Assembly (NCBI GenBank): GCA_001399705.1 | Contig: LJCR01000069.1 | Coordinates: 1 to 8,328 of the forward strand | From: Kouleothrix aurantiaca | Lineage (GTDB): Bacteria > Chloroflexota > Chloroflexia > Chloroflexales > Roseiflexaceae | Length of the DNA: 8,328 nucleotides | Direction: 5' to 3' | In this document: positions 1 through 8,328 of the stretch, piece after piece | Layout: every line of letters begins with the position of its first letter | Numbering within the stretch: the stretch's first letter is position 1 | The notes under the pieces: generated by a model | Told to the model about the DNA's origin: nothing | Databases searched by the model: none | What the model saw: the letters and a program-made list of their open reading frames with translations, nothing else | Made by a program: the position numbers and the translations under genes

Positions 1-7
1 GTCGCTC

Positions 8-96
8 GGTTCTGTGGTTCTCGGTTCTGCGGTTCTCGGTTCTTGGTTCTGTGGTTCTTGGTTCTAGGTTCTCGGTCGTCGGTCGTCAGTCGTCGG
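8..96. repeat. Degenerate GGTTCT heptamer/octamer tandem repeat
   Basis: GGTTCT occurs nine times, starting at 8, 16, 23, 31, 38, 45, 53, 60 and 67, so the period alternates between 7 and 8 bases. The one- or two-base spacers are GT, C, GC, C, T, GT, T, A and C. From 74 the array changes to a related heptamer, GGTCGTC (74 and 81) and then AGTCGTC (88). It stops only a few bases beyond the stop codon of the transporter gene. Heptameric tandem repeats of this style are known from filamentous bacteria such as cyanobacteria, and I recall similar arrays in Chloroflexota. Function is unknown. The array may continue to the left of the window. Confidence 0.85.
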
Positions 97-99
97 CAT

Positions 100-1269
100 T
101 CACACCCGCAGGCGGCGGGCCAGCGCCAGCACCGCCACGCCGCTCAAACCAACAGTCAGCAGCGCGGCGCGCAGCGAAATGCTGTCGGCCACCCAGCCGG
201 TGACTGGCGGGATGACTATAAAACCTGTGTAAGCCACCGACATAATGCCGCCCGTCACCAGCGCGCTGCGGCCGGGCGCCAGCCGCGCGCCGGCGCTCAG
301 CACCGTGGGCACAATGCCAGCAACCGCCAGACCCATCAGCATAAACGCCGCGACAGCAAACCACAGCCCGCCGGCCAGCAGCACATTCGCCAGCACCAGC
401 CCTGCGCCCGAAAGCAGCAGCGACACGCGCACGCTCCAGCGCCGCACAACCCAGGCGTTCATCATGCGCCCGGCGAACATCGCGCCATTGAATAGCGCAA
501 AGGCTGCCCCGCCCAGCAGCGCGTCGGCCCCCAGCTCGCGCAGGTAGATCACCGACCACAGGTTCGCCACGCTTTCGCCAACCACACCCATCACGCAGAG
601 CGCCGCCAGAATCAGCATGGCGCGCTGGCTGAACAGCAGGCGCAGCGTCGCCAGCGGGCCGGGCGACTCCTGCGCGGCAGTGTCGGCGGGCGGAAAGCGC
701 GCCGGCAGCGAAAACAGCAGCACCACGCCGCACAGGCCAGCCAGCGCAAACAGCACCACCGGGTAGCCCAGCCCCTGCCCGAGCATCAGGCCAGCGGCAA
801 ACGCGCCCAGAACCGCGCCCGCGCTAAAACCGGCATGCAGCAGGTTCATTACACTGCGGCCCGTAAGCTGTTCCCAATCGAGCGTTGCGCTGTTCGCAGC
901 GGTTTCCAGCAGGGCCGCACCCGCGCCGGTGAGCAGCAGCGCAACAATCAGCATCGAAAGGTCGCCCGCCAGCGCCAGCAGCGCGTTCGAAGCGGCCAGC
1001 AGGAACAGCGCAGTGATCGCCAAAGTTTTTTTGCCAAACCAGTGCACAAGCTGCGCCCCGACCATCAGCAGCCCAACGGAGAGCAGCGGGCCAAGCAGTT
1101 GGGCCGCGCCAAATTGTGCCTTACTCAGCGTCAGCGCGCGAATAATTTCGGCCCACAGCACGCCTTGCGCGCCCACCAGAACGCCAAACAAGGCCAGATA
1201 GCCCAGCAGAAGCGCAAATATAGCCCGCGGGCGCCAAGCAACGCCAGGCGCGAGTGGTTGCAAAATCAT
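100..1269 (-). CDS. MFS transporter, YbjJ/FucP-like
   Basis: This is an integral inner-membrane secondary transporter of the major facilitator superfamily, 389 aa. Hydrophobic segments run throughout, consistent with 12 helices, with a hydrophilic central loop at about residues 190-208. A motif-A-like turn (GAQLVHWFGKK, residues 71-81) follows helix 2, and its C-half counterpart (FAGRMMNAWVVRR) is at 265-277. The segment at 138-163 (MNLLHAGFSAGAVLGAF) and the GESVANLW stretch at 231-238 resemble the E. coli YbjJ and fucose-permease branch as I remember it. The substrate cannot be read from sequence. I chose the ATG at 1269 because GAGG lies five bases upstream of it. An in-frame ATG at 1314 has no Shine-Dalgarno and would add 15 polar residues. 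The gene is divergent from acnA and probably monocistronic. Family confidence is high, substrate unknown. Confidence 0.88.
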   Translation of the reverse strand: MILQPLAPGVAWRPRAIFALLLGYLALFGVLVGAQGVLWAEIIRALTLSKAQFGAAQLLGPLLSVGLLMVGAQLVHWFGKKTLAITALFLLAASNALLALAGDLSMLIVALLLTGAGAALLETAANSATLDWEQLTGRSVMNLLHAGFSAGAVLGAFAAGLMLGQGLGYPVVLFALAGLCGVVLLFSLPARFPPADTAAQESPGPLATLRLLFSQRAMLILAALCVMGVVGESVANLWSVIYLRELGADALLGGAAFALFNGAMFAGRMMNAWVVRRWSVRVSLLLSGAGLVLANVLLAGGLWFAVAAFMLMGLAVAGIVPTVLSAGARLAPGRSALVTGGIMSVAYTGFIVIPPVTGWVADSISLRAALLTVGLSGVAVLALARRLRV

Positions 1270-1330
1270 CAGAGCCTCAAAATTTTTGGCACACGCATGC
1301 GGCACGGTGACCATCGGGGGGTATATTGCC

Positions 1331-1336
1331 AGTATA
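1331..1336 (-). promoter_or_regulatory. Possible -10 element for the MFS gene
   Basis: The minus strand reads TATACT here, a 5/6 match to TATAAT, 62 bases upstream of the chosen ATG. No good -35 lies at the right distance; the hexamer at 17-base spacing reads CCAGAA. The element sits within an imperfect symmetrical stretch, with TGCCA at 1327-1331 and TGGCA at 1346-1350, which could be an operator. This call is weak. Confidence 0.3.
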
Positions 1337-1397
1337 GCGCATTCCTGGCAGTTTTCTGGTATAGAAGTTATCTATCAAAACAACAGAAAGCATTTAT

Positions 1398-1426
1398 TTC
1401 TCAACTAGCTCGGGAGGGGCTATAAT
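1398..1426 (+). promoter_or_regulatory. Sigma-70-type promoter for acnA
   Basis: A perfect TATAAT lies at 1421-1426, with TTCTCA (4/6 to TTGACA) at 1398-1403 and an optimal 17-base spacer. Transcription would start near 1433, leaving a leader of about 75 bases. A second possible -10, TACAAT at 1458-1463, has only a poor -35 (TAGGAA at 1435-1440). No recognised operator or riboswitch is visible in the leader. Confidence 0.6.
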
Positions 1427-1507
1427 ACAGCGCATAGGAAAGCACCCGCAATTGGGGTACAATACGACCCAACCAGATAGGGTTTAGGCCAAGAAAGGTT
1501 TGTTGCT

Positions 1508-4318
<2,811 letters not shown>

Positions 4319-4330
4319 ACAGTCTGTTTC

Positions 4331-4380
4331 ATCCACACGCGAAACGCCGCCCGGGCCGGGGCGGCGTTTCGCGTGTGGAT
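4331..4380. terminator. Perfect 22-bp hairpin, shared convergent terminator
   Basis: Bases 4331-4352 pair perfectly with 4359-4380 around a six-base loop (GGGCCG). The hairpin begins 12 bases after the acnA stop and ends 16 bases before the end of the oppositely oriented oxidase gene, so it can stop transcription from both sides. Neither side has a clear T-tract, so it may act as a long T-less terminator or mRNA 3' stabiliser. Confidence 0.8.
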
Positions 4381-4396
4381 GCTCGTTGAAGTTGGC

Positions 4397-5680
4397 TCAG
4401 CTCGCGTGGGCGCGGCCCGTGATCTTGCAGTAGAACGAGTATAGCGCATCGCTGGTGGTATTCACTGCCGCCGCTGCTGGCGAACCCCAGCCGCCCGCGC
4501 TGGCCGAAGGCGCGCCGCTCTGCGGATCGACCGTGAAGGTGGCCAGCATGCCCGCCAGAATATGGTCGTTCACATGGCAGTGGAACAGCCACGTACCGGG
4601 GTTGTCGGGCGTCATGTCGAGGATCTTCATGCTGCCCGGCAGCAGCTCGACCATGTCGGTGCGCATGCCCATCTGCCCGCCGCTCATCAGCAGCGTTTGG
4701 CCGTGCCAGTGCGGCGTGTGCAGGTCGACTTCGGTACCCATGCCGATCGTGTACCAGCGCACCCGCTCGCCCACACGCATGCGCAGGCCCGGCAGGTTGC
4801 CAAAAACGTAGCCGTTGATCGAGTGCATCAGGTTGCTCTCGCCAAAATCTTCGTCACCTTCTGGCGGCGCGTCTGGCGCTTTGATATGGTTCTTGATGTT
4901 TTCCGGCAGGTAGGGCGACTGGTTTTCATCCGACACCAGGAACATCGTCACGAACTCGCGATCAATGTCGGCTGGCGAGCCATCTTCCTTGGCTTTGCCG
5001 CGCGCCGTAATCATCATCGGGCCGACCAGGCCGCTGTAGCTGTCGCCAACTTCGTCGGTGTGCGAATGGTACATCCACAGCACCGAGCTGCCGTCGCCGG
5101 GGCCAGGGCCGGCGCGCTCGGGCACCTGCCAGGTGTAGGTATAGGTCGTGCCGGGCGGCACCCCGTCGTCGCCTTTGTCGGCGTTGCCGGTGCCGTCGTT
5201 GTAGGGCGCGCCTTCAGCGTTTTTGTTGTAGAACACGCCGTGCGGATGAATGCTCACCGGCAGCTCGGTGTTGTTCTTGAAATCGACAATAATCGTGTCG
5301 CCGACCTCGGCGTGAATAGCCGGGCCAAGCGTGCCAAGGTGCTGCCACTCGGGCGCAATTGGCTTGAGCGCAGTAAAAGTGTTATCGGTGTATTCGCGGT
5401 ACAGCGCCTTGCGATAGACGCGGCCGATACGGTTAGGCGCCGACCCAACAAATACGTTTGCTGCATCGTCGAATGGCTCGCCAGTGATTTGATTTTTGCC
5501 CGAGGGCGCATAATCCCAATCGACCATATCGGCGGCGATGTAGTAGTGGCGTGTTTTTCCCGTCGCTGCATTGCCCGGACTAACCTGGCGGAAGGCAAAA
5601 AACCCAACCACCGCCAGCAGTGTCCCATACCCAACGATCATCATCCACCGCGACCCGATCGAACCCAGAAGCTTCTTCAT
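4397..5680 (-). CDS. Two-domain (ceruloplasmin-like) multicopper oxidase
   Basis: This 427-aa copper oxidase would oxidise a small substrate or metal ion and reduce oxygen outside the cytoplasm. Residues 13-30 form one hydrophobic segment after a basic start (KK, R11), a signal peptide or membrane anchor. Two cupredoxin domains follow. Domain 1 carries HPHG (H145, H147) and HSH (H205, H207). Domain 2 carries HTPHWHG (H321, H324, H326) and the signature HCHVNDHILAGM (H367, C368, H369, H373, M378). All eight type-2/type-3 histidines are present. Only domain 2 has a type-1 site (H321, C368, H373, M378), because the cysteine position in domain 1 is S206. This is the layout of type B two-domain oxidases, which usually assemble as trimers. 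The start at 5680 is preferred over an in-frame ATG at 5752, because GAGG lies five bases before it and the signal segment then sits at the N terminus. The substrate is unknown. Confidence 0.92.
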   Translation of the reverse strand: MKKLLGSIGSRWMMIVGYGTLLAVVGFFAFRQVSPGNAATGKTRHYYIAADMVDWDYAPSGKNQITGEPFDDAANVFVGSAPNRIGRVYRKALYREYTDNTFTALKPIAPEWQHLGTLGPAIHAEVGDTIIVDFKNNTELPVSIHPHGVFYNKNAEGAPYNDGTGNADKGDDGVPPGTTYTYTWQVPERAGPGPGDGSSVLWMYHSHTDEVGDSYSGLVGPMMITARGKAKEDGSPADIDREFVTMFLVSDENQSPYLPENIKNHIKAPDAPPEGDEDFGESNLMHSINGYVFGNLPGLRMRVGERVRWYTIGMGTEVDLHTPHWHGQTLLMSGGQMGMRTDMVELLPGSMKILDMTPDNPGTWLFHCHVNDHILAGMLATFTVDPQSGAPSASAGGWGSPAAAAVNTTSDALYSFYCKITGRAHAS

Positions 5681-6071
5681 TCCATCCTCGCTTCGTGCGA
5701 TTTGGTGCGGCGTTCGCCCGGGCAATGGCGCGGCCGCATAACGATATAGCACACTCTAAACACACACGACGCGCCGAATGAGAGCAGGGTTTCGGCGCTC
5801 GCACTGAATCATTCCTTTGGCGGATGCCATCGCTGAACACTGCCAGTATATCGGCCAAACGATTGTTTTTGGTGATCGGCAAGGCCGCATAAATGACGAA
5901 ACCTTTATGGCAGAATATCGCGTTTCTGCAGCTTTCCAGCGCGTAATCTTTCGCAATAAGACAAGGCGTAGCATCTACTATAGACAATGACAAAACGTTT
6001 ATTCTTTGCGCGCTTAATCCAAAACTAAGATTCGTGTGCTAGTGCGGCAATTCGGCTCTTCATAAAATCAA
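5681..6071. other. Intergenic stretch with no supported gene
   Basis: About 390 bases lie between the start of the copper oxidase and the terminator of the next minus-strand gene. From about 5760 onward the region is distinctly AT-richer than the genes. Minus-strand reading frames run through it but show no family resemblance. A weak minus-strand TATATC (5743-5748) and a TATACT (5845-5850) could be -10 elements for the oxidase, but neither has a convincing -35. I see no RNA gene here. Confidence 0.5.
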
Positions 6072-6107
6072 ACGCACGCCAGGTTACTATTCTAACCTGG
6101 CGTGCGT
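6072..6107 (-). terminator. 15-bp hairpin terminator of the surface-protein remnant
   Basis: Bases 6072-6086 pair perfectly with 6093-6107 around a six-base loop (CTATTC). On the minus strand the hairpin begins 38 bases after the stop at 6146 and is followed by TTGATTTTATG, a modest T-rich tail. It is therefore well placed to terminate the minus-strand gene. Confidence 0.75.
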
Positions 6108-6145
6108 CCGACTTTTGGCGGATTTATAGAATTTGTGCCGGGCGG

Positions 6146-6880
6146 CTAGCTGCCGATCAGTGGCACCCAGGCGCGCGGCACTGGCGTTGGCGCGCTACCG
6201 GGCTGGAGGCGCATGCGTGCCACCACTGGCACGGCTATCGTTCCGTCGCCGCCCACCTCCACGGTGAACAGCGTCATGCTGGCGCGCGCCACCGTGCCAA
6301 CCAGCGCATCGACGGTGTAGGTTTCAACCTGGCCGGGCGCAAGCGCGCCGCTGGCGAAGCCGCCATCGCTGGCGACAAAGCCGCTGCCCTGGCCTTGCAC
6401 TTTGCCGCTGGCAAGCAGAATCGTGGTGTTGAGCGGCGTGTCGAAAGGGATGGGCGCGCTATGAATGCTGATCACGCCCACCGGCCCGGTGTTGGTCATG
6501 GTCACTGTGAAGCGGATGATATGGCCGGGGCTGGCTGGCCCGCCCGGCTCGCCGCTCAGGTCGGTGGCGCTGGCAGTTGCGGCAAGCTGTGGCTCAGCAC
6601 CGCTCACAATCACGGCGCGCGGCCCGGCCCACGCGCTGGAACTGCCCAGCCGATTGGGATGCGCTGCGTCGGCCAGGGTGCTGGCGGCGTAGACAGAGAC
6701 GGTGCCGCTTGGCAGCGTGCCGGTGAAGGTGTAGTTCCCGCTTGCATCTGCCAGCACCGCGCTCGCGCGCGCGACCGTGATCTGGTTGTCGAAGAAGATA
6801 TCGACCAGCGAAAGCGGGTTGGCTGTGCCAGAAACTTCGACGCTCAGGCCGTCGGCGCTGTGCGCGCTGGCAATTGTCAC
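6146..6880 (-). pseudogene. 3' remnant of an Ig-like/DUF11 surface protein
   Basis: About 244 residues of a secreted or surface protein remain. The first part (6880 to about 6640) looks like a bacterial Ig-like domain, with GLSVEVSGTANP and DASGNYTFTGTLPSG. The second resembles a DUF11 repeat, with PGHIIRFTVTMTNTGP and GALAPGQVETYTV. The tail is proline-rich and ends in PTPVPRAWVPLIGS. Chloroflexota extracellular proteins often end in a similar proline tract plus a YLPLV-like tail, as I recall. The reading frame stays open upstream to an ATG at 6934, but those residues (for example RKIRRSRAPSRR) are the antisense of the neighbouring membrane-protein gene and look artefactual. No signal peptide, Shine-Dalgarno or credible start is present, so the 5' end appears lost at about 6880. 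It is followed by its own terminator. Domain calls are moderate; the truncation is well supported. Confidence 0.7.
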
Positions 6881-6908
6881 TCGGCGCGAAGGCGCGCGCG
6901 AGCGGCGG
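6869..6908. other. 3'-to-3' junction of two truncated genes
   Basis: Recognisable surface-protein coding on the minus strand stops within this interval, and recognisable DUF4173-like coding on the plus strand begins in it. Both lose their 5' parts at the same place. The exact breakpoint cannot be fixed to the base, because the bases from about 6881 to 6908 are a GC-rich run (GGCGCGCGCGAG core) that reads plausibly in both directions. An inversion with one end in each of two co-oriented genes would make such a junction, and so would a chimeric assembly join. Confidence 0.65.
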
Positions 6909-7472
6909 ATCTTTCTTGGCGCCAGCGCGGCCATGATTGCGCTGGTGCTGGGGCTGCTGGCCTCGGCCTTTCAGCGCATGGCGCTCTACGAAGCGGCGTA
7001 TGGCTACACCGAGCTGCGCATCTATACGCACAGCTTTATGATCTGGCTGGCGGCATTGCTGAGCCTGTTTCTGCTCGCGCTGCTGCGGAATCGCGCGCAG
7101 ATGTTTGTTGCGGGCGGCCTGGCCTCGGCGCTGGTGTACGTTGCGCTGCTGAACCTCGCCAACCCCGATGCGCTGATTGTGCGCGAGAACATTGGCCGCC
7201 TGCATATGGTACTGGAACAGCCCCGCGGCGACGAGCAAGTCGATGCCTACTACCTCACGCAGCTCTCGCCCGACGCCACGCCCACACTCATCGGCGCGCT
7301 CGGCCAGCTCGATTCCGCCTCGTGGCAGACGATTGCGGCGGCGCTGGCCGAGCAGCACGCGCAGATCGCCACCCGCATGAACACCAGCGGCTGGCCGGCA
7401 TGGCACCTTGGTCGCGCCCAGGCGCAGTGGGCGATCGAGCGCGCTGGATTGGCAACCCCGGGCGGGCGCTAA
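6882..7472 (+). pseudogene. 3' remnant of a DUF4173-like membrane protein
   Basis: About 196 C-terminal residues of a polytopic membrane protein are left. Three hydrophobic helices are seen at about 6909-6971, 7017-7086 and 7099-7158. They include QRMALYEAAYGYTELRIYTH, which strongly resembles the DUF4173/DUF4153 family. A soluble tail follows, with NPDALIVREN and AYYLTQLSPDATPTL, also typical of that family's C terminus. Family members usually have 400-600 residues with many more helices ahead of this point, so the N-terminal half or more is missing. An ATG at 6777 is in frame, but the 35 residues from it to the junction are antisense of the adjacent surface-protein gene. No Shine-Dalgarno or promoter is apparent. 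The family's function is not established. The gene's own terminator is intact downstream. Confidence 0.75.
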
Positions 7473-7513
7473 GGACGCAGAATGCGGCGGATCTCTTTCA
7501 AACCTTTTTCTGT

Positions 7514-7553
7514 AAAACAGGATGGGGCGGTGAAACGACCCATCCTGTTTTTT
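7514..7553 (+). terminator. Intrinsic terminator with T-tract
   Basis: Bases 7514-7526 pair with 7539-7551 in a 13-bp stem around a 12-base loop. The stem ends in a run of six T (7548-7553). It lies about 40 bases after the stop of the DUF4173-like remnant and has the classic form of a rho-independent terminator for the plus strand. Confidence 0.88.
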
Positions 7554-7650
7554 GCTGCTGTGCTCAAAAAAGCTGCGTGTAGTAGCAAAAAATGATCAAA
7601 AGGAGATTGCCAAAAAGAACGTTTGCATTGAAAATGAATTGCACCATTAA

Positions 7651-7665
7651 TGCATTAAATATGCA
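7651..7665. repeat. Inverted repeat TGCAT-N5-ATGCA
   Basis: TGCAT (7651-7655) and ATGCA (7661-7665) are inverted around five AT bases. A further TGCAT lies upstream at 7624. The repeat is in the AT-rich spacer ahead of the response regulator gene, about 110 bases upstream of its likely -10. It could be a regulator-binding site, but no known operator is recognised. Confidence 0.45.
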
Positions 7666-7714
7666 CAAAATCTACGAAATCACCTAAGTAGAAATACGTG
7701 TGTATGAAAAGTAT

Positions 7715-7731
7715 ATGCATCAGAGATGCAT
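7715..7731. repeat. Inverted repeat ATGCATC-N3-GATGCAT
   Basis: ATGCATC (7715-7721) and GATGCAT (7725-7731) form a perfect 7-bp inverted repeat around AGA. It shares the ATGCA word with the repeat at 7651-7665 and sits about 45 bases upstream of the probable -10 of the next gene, a suitable place for an activator or repressor. The three-base loop would also allow a small hairpin. Function is unproven. Confidence 0.5.
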
Positions 7732-7772
7732 CGGGATGGCACAAATAATTAAGAGTATAGATCTTTAGAAAG

Positions 7773-7781
7773 TGATATAAT
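7773..7781 (+). promoter_or_regulatory. Extended -10 promoter of the response regulator
   Basis: TGATATAAT combines a perfect -10 hexamer (7776-7781) with the TGn extension. The expected -35 position (about 7753-7758, GAGTAT) does not match the consensus, as is common for extended -10 promoters. A start near 7788 would leave a leader of about 40 bases, and the palindrome CTTCGAAG (7784-7791) lies at the start point. Confidence 0.6.
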
Positions 7782-7829
7782 TTCTTCGAAGAGAAGAATA
7801 TCGCGGCATAGTAGAAGAAAGATGAGGAG

Positions 7830-8273
7830 ATGCAAAACAAGCGTATTATCGTGGTCAATCACGACGACGTCTATTTGCAGCTCGTTCACGATCTGTTAAG
7901 CGACGAGAGTTACACCAACGTAAGCTGCATCCAGACGGCTGGTGCGTATCAGATATTGCTGTACGACCATCCCGATCTGATCATTCTCGACGTTCCGGTT
8001 GTCACTACGCAGGATAGCTGGACACTGCTGGATCTGCTGCGATTGGACCCGCGCTTGCGCACGATTCCGCTGATCCTCTGCTCGACCGACGCCAAGCTGC
8101 TGGTCGAGAAGCGTGCCTTCTTACAGGGGCGCGGCTGCGATACGCTGGAGAAGCCGTTTTTGTTCGACGAGCTGCTGGCGAAAATTCAGCACGCGCTTGG
8201 CGAGCGCTCGTTTTCGCAAAGCTACAGCATCCCGGCTGCCAGCGCTCAGCCGCAGTCGGCAATGGGCCAGTAG
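7830..8273 (+). CDS. Single-domain response regulator (receiver domain only)
   Basis: This 147-aa cytoplasmic protein is a CheY-like receiver with no output domain. The acidic pair is D12-D13, the phosphoacceptor is D54 (in LIILDVP), the switch residue is S85 or T86 (LILCST) and the conserved lysine is K108 (EKPF). All the residues needed for phosphotransfer are therefore present. The receiver ends near residue 122, and a 25-residue polar tail rich in Ser, Ala and Gln follows. The ATG at 7830 is directly preceded by GAGGAG with no spacer. A purine-rich GAAGAAAGA lies a few bases further up, so ribosome binding may be suboptimal. No kinase is adjacent, so its partner is elsewhere in the genome. 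It is monocistronic, with its own promoter and a following hairpin. Confidence 0.88.
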   Translation: MQNKRIIVVNHDDVYLQLVHDLLSDESYTNVSCIQTAGAYQILLYDHPDLIILDVPVVTTQDSWTLLDLLRLDPRLRTIPLILCSTDAKLLVEKRAFLQGRGCDTLEKPFLFDELLAKIQHALGERSFSQSYSIPAASAQPQSAMGQ

Positions 8274-8299
8274 CTCTCGGCAGGATCCAAAAACACCAG

Positions 8300-8328
8300 C
8301 GCGGCCCTCGCATTGTGCGGGGGCCGCG
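8300..8328 (+). terminator. Terminator hairpin at the window edge
   Basis: Bases 8300-8312 pair with 8316-8328 in a 13-bp stem, with one T-G wobble (8308-8320) and a three-base loop (TTG). It lies 27 bases after the response regulator stop. Any T-tract would be beyond the end of the window, so intrinsic termination is likely but not fully visible. Confidence 0.75.

Noticed and set aside
8..96. Repeat array considered as a CRISPR
   Set aside because: Units are six bases with one- or two-base spacers. There are no 25-40 base repeats, no unique spacers and no cas genes.
1270..1314. Upstream in-frame ATG at 1314 for the transporter
   Set aside because: No Shine-Dalgarno precedes it, and the added residues are polar and unlike family N termini. 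The ATG at 1269 has GAGG at good spacing.
1451..1490. Possible small stem-loops in the acnA leader (GGGT/ACCC and AACC/GGTT), considered as an iron-responsive or riboswitch element
   Set aside because: The stems are only four base pairs, with no match to a known iron-responsive element or riboswitch fold.
4562..5749. 395-aa plus-strand reading frame opposite the copper oxidase
   Set aside because: It is the antisense shadow of the oxidase, which has full copper motifs. The shadow has biased composition and no recognisable domain.
5580..5993. Minus-strand 137-aa reading frame (and the shorter frame at 5756-5974) upstream of the oxidase
   Set aside because: It overlaps the well-supported oxidase gene in another frame, has no Shine-Dalgarno I can see and resembles no family. 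Its composition looks like translated intergenic DNA.
6395..7582. 395-aa plus-strand frame crossing the 6880 junction
   Set aside because: It runs across both remnants in a frame that matches neither, is rich in Arg, Gly and Ala, and reads through the terminator. It is not a fusion gene.
7655..7858. 67-aa minus-strand hydrophobic reading frame in the AT-rich spacer
   Set aside because: It starts inside the response regulator gene and is Phe/Tyr/Ile-rich only because the DNA is AT-rich. No ribosome site was seen, and it covers the probable promoter of the plus-strand gene.

Overview
This is a high-GC bacterial window with AT-richer intergenic stretches. It carries an ordinary-looking set of single genes and no mobile-element, CRISPR or secretion-system genes. 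The gene style suggests a filamentous Chloroflexota (Roseiflexus/Kouleothrix/Herpetosiphon-like). The clues are degenerate GGTTCT heptamer/octamer repeats, a ceruloplasmin-like two-domain multicopper oxidase, a DUF11/Ig-like surface protein ending in a proline-rich tail, a DUF4173-type membrane protein and a receiver-only response regulator. That placement is an inference from style and remembered homologues, not from a search.

Layout: positions 8-96 hold the short degenerate tandem repeat. It lies just past the stop of a YbjJ-like major facilitator transporter (100-1269, minus). A 238-base divergent region separates the transporter from acnA, the aconitase of the TCA cycle (1508-4318, plus), and contains a good sigma-70-type promoter for acnA. 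acnA converges on a two-domain multicopper oxidase (4397-5680, minus). A perfect 22-bp hairpin between them can serve both strands.

About 390 bases without a convincing gene follow, then a terminator hairpin (6072-6107) for a minus-strand surface-protein remnant (6146-about 6880). That remnant directly abuts a plus-strand remnant of a DUF4173-like membrane protein (about 6882-7472). Both genes lack their 5' portions and meet at the same point, so their 3' halves point away from each other. This rearrangement (or assembly) junction is the most notable thing in the window. The DUF4173 remnant ends in a classic hairpin-plus-T-tract terminator. An AT-rich intergenic stretch with repeated ATGCA/TGCAT words and an extended -10 promoter then leads to a single-domain response regulator (7830-8273), followed by a 13-bp hairpin at the window edge.

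The genes do not form one pathway. Almost every gene has its own promoter-side spacer and terminator, so the window reads as a run of monocistronic units. I found no evidence of a new multi-gene system. The best leads are the 3'-to-3' gene junction, the oxidase's copper-site layout, and the repeat arrays.
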